The notes beneath the pieces were generated by a model. The model made no database searches, was not told the origin of the DNA, and saw only the letters and a list, made by a program, of their open reading frames with translations. A stretch of DNA of 62,000 nucleotides, from contig NMRA01000418.1 of the NCBI GenBank assembly GCA_002633005.1, forward strand, positions 183,173 to 245,172. Reading direction: 5' to 3'. A program made the translations under genes and the position numbers. Source of the DNA: Phoronis australis. Its lineage: Eukaryota; Phoronida; Phoronidae. Below are positions 61,777 to 62,000 of this stretch, one piece after another. The first letter of the stretch is position 1, and every line of letters starts with the position of its first letter.

Positions 61777-61873
61777 CTCCGCAAGCGTTTACTTCCTGTA
61801 TAAAATATTCCTCCATTTCTGAGGACTCGGGAATTCCATTAAAGCGTATGTCATCGATTACGGTTTCAAGTCC
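61777..61873 (-). CDS. Possible internal exon, 97 bp
   Basis: On the minus strand a CGACACCTAG acceptor-like site precedes an open frame, GLETVIDDIRFNGIPESSEM and onward, ending at a donor GCGGAG|GTCAGT (phase 0 in, phase 1 out). The pyrimidine tract is weak. IRFNGIPES resembles a segment common in LINE ORF1 proteins, so a retrotransposon fragment is an alternative. Confidence 0.25.
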
Positions 61874-62000
61874 CTAGGTGTCGCGAGAGTAAAACGTTAT
61901 TTTGGGACTGGGTCGCGTTTTGCACGGCACATAGTGCCACACACAGAGGATAAATTAGAATCACCCAATAATCATCAAATTCCACAATCAGTTGAAGTAT

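Noticed and set aside
61376-61816. 146-codon minus-strand ORF
   Set aside because: It starts with ATG but soon passes a good splice donor at 61776; the remainder is hydrophobic AT-rich read-through without a domain.

Overview
This is eukaryotic (metazoan) genomic DNA, about 37-40% GC by eye. It is AT-rich, intron-bearing and dominated by transposable-element debris. It has no operons, no bacterial-type gene density, no CRISPR array and no rRNA. The GT/AG-bounded phase-1 immunoglobulin exons, the THAP/TTAA (Kolobok-like) DNA transposons, the L1/Tx1-type non-LTR retrotransposon and the TCCG microsatellite all fit a marine invertebrate, perhaps a non-vertebrate deuterostome such as a hemichordate or amphioxus. 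The species is inference only. A 147-base assembly gap (19326-19472) marks it as draft sequence.

Genes. The only protein-coding content I trust is on the minus strand. Two immunoglobulin-like exons (40049-40417, then 10393-10707) both have phase-1 boundaries and clean splice sites. They join in frame across an apparent intron of about 29 kb that is packed with transposons. At the left end, candidate minus-strand exons (1969-2171 and 812-981, the latter with a stop codon) have compatible phase-1 boundaries. They could be the 3' end of the same gene or a separate small gene, and I do not recognise the product. One weak exon candidate sits at the right edge (61777-61873).

Mobile DNA. (1) Two Kolobok-like families have TTAA target sites. 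The first has AGGAGAATGCCACCC termini and a decayed THAP zinc-finger ORF (copies near 3.1-4.8, 34.2, 38.9 and 43.3 kb). The second has AAGGGGACTGTAGTC termini (25.0-29.9 and 42.0-42.9 kb). (2) A 5'-truncated, frameshifted L1/Tx1-type LINE (25561-28395, minus) is nested inside the 25-29.9 kb element and flanked by about 437-bp direct repeats. (3) TIR elements with TA target sites and CCGTA termini lie at 14234-15616, 59334-60745 and 36117-38492, with fragments at 7.7 and 49.4 kb. (4) A GCGCCCACA-ended family holds internal units of about 400-460 bp (4.8-6.0, 6.2-7.6 and 23.4-24.5 kb). (5) A complex repeat rich in TGACCT half-sites (23.1-25.0 and 29.9-32.6 kb) served as target for two of these insertions, so in-window empty sites exist. 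(6) Several dispersed and tandem repeats are present, including a CCATGG-rich 93-bp minisatellite and a large hairpin at 45.4 kb. A broken PHD-finger ORF lies at 58 kb.

The layers of insertion can be read from the sequence: the host repeat, then a TTAA element inserted in it, then a LINE inserted in that. Nothing here suggests a new enzymatic system. The most unusual signals are the long duplication around the LINE, the cysteine-less V-like Ig domain, the terminal arrays of the TA-flanked element, and the nuclear-receptor-like DR1 motifs carried by a repeat.
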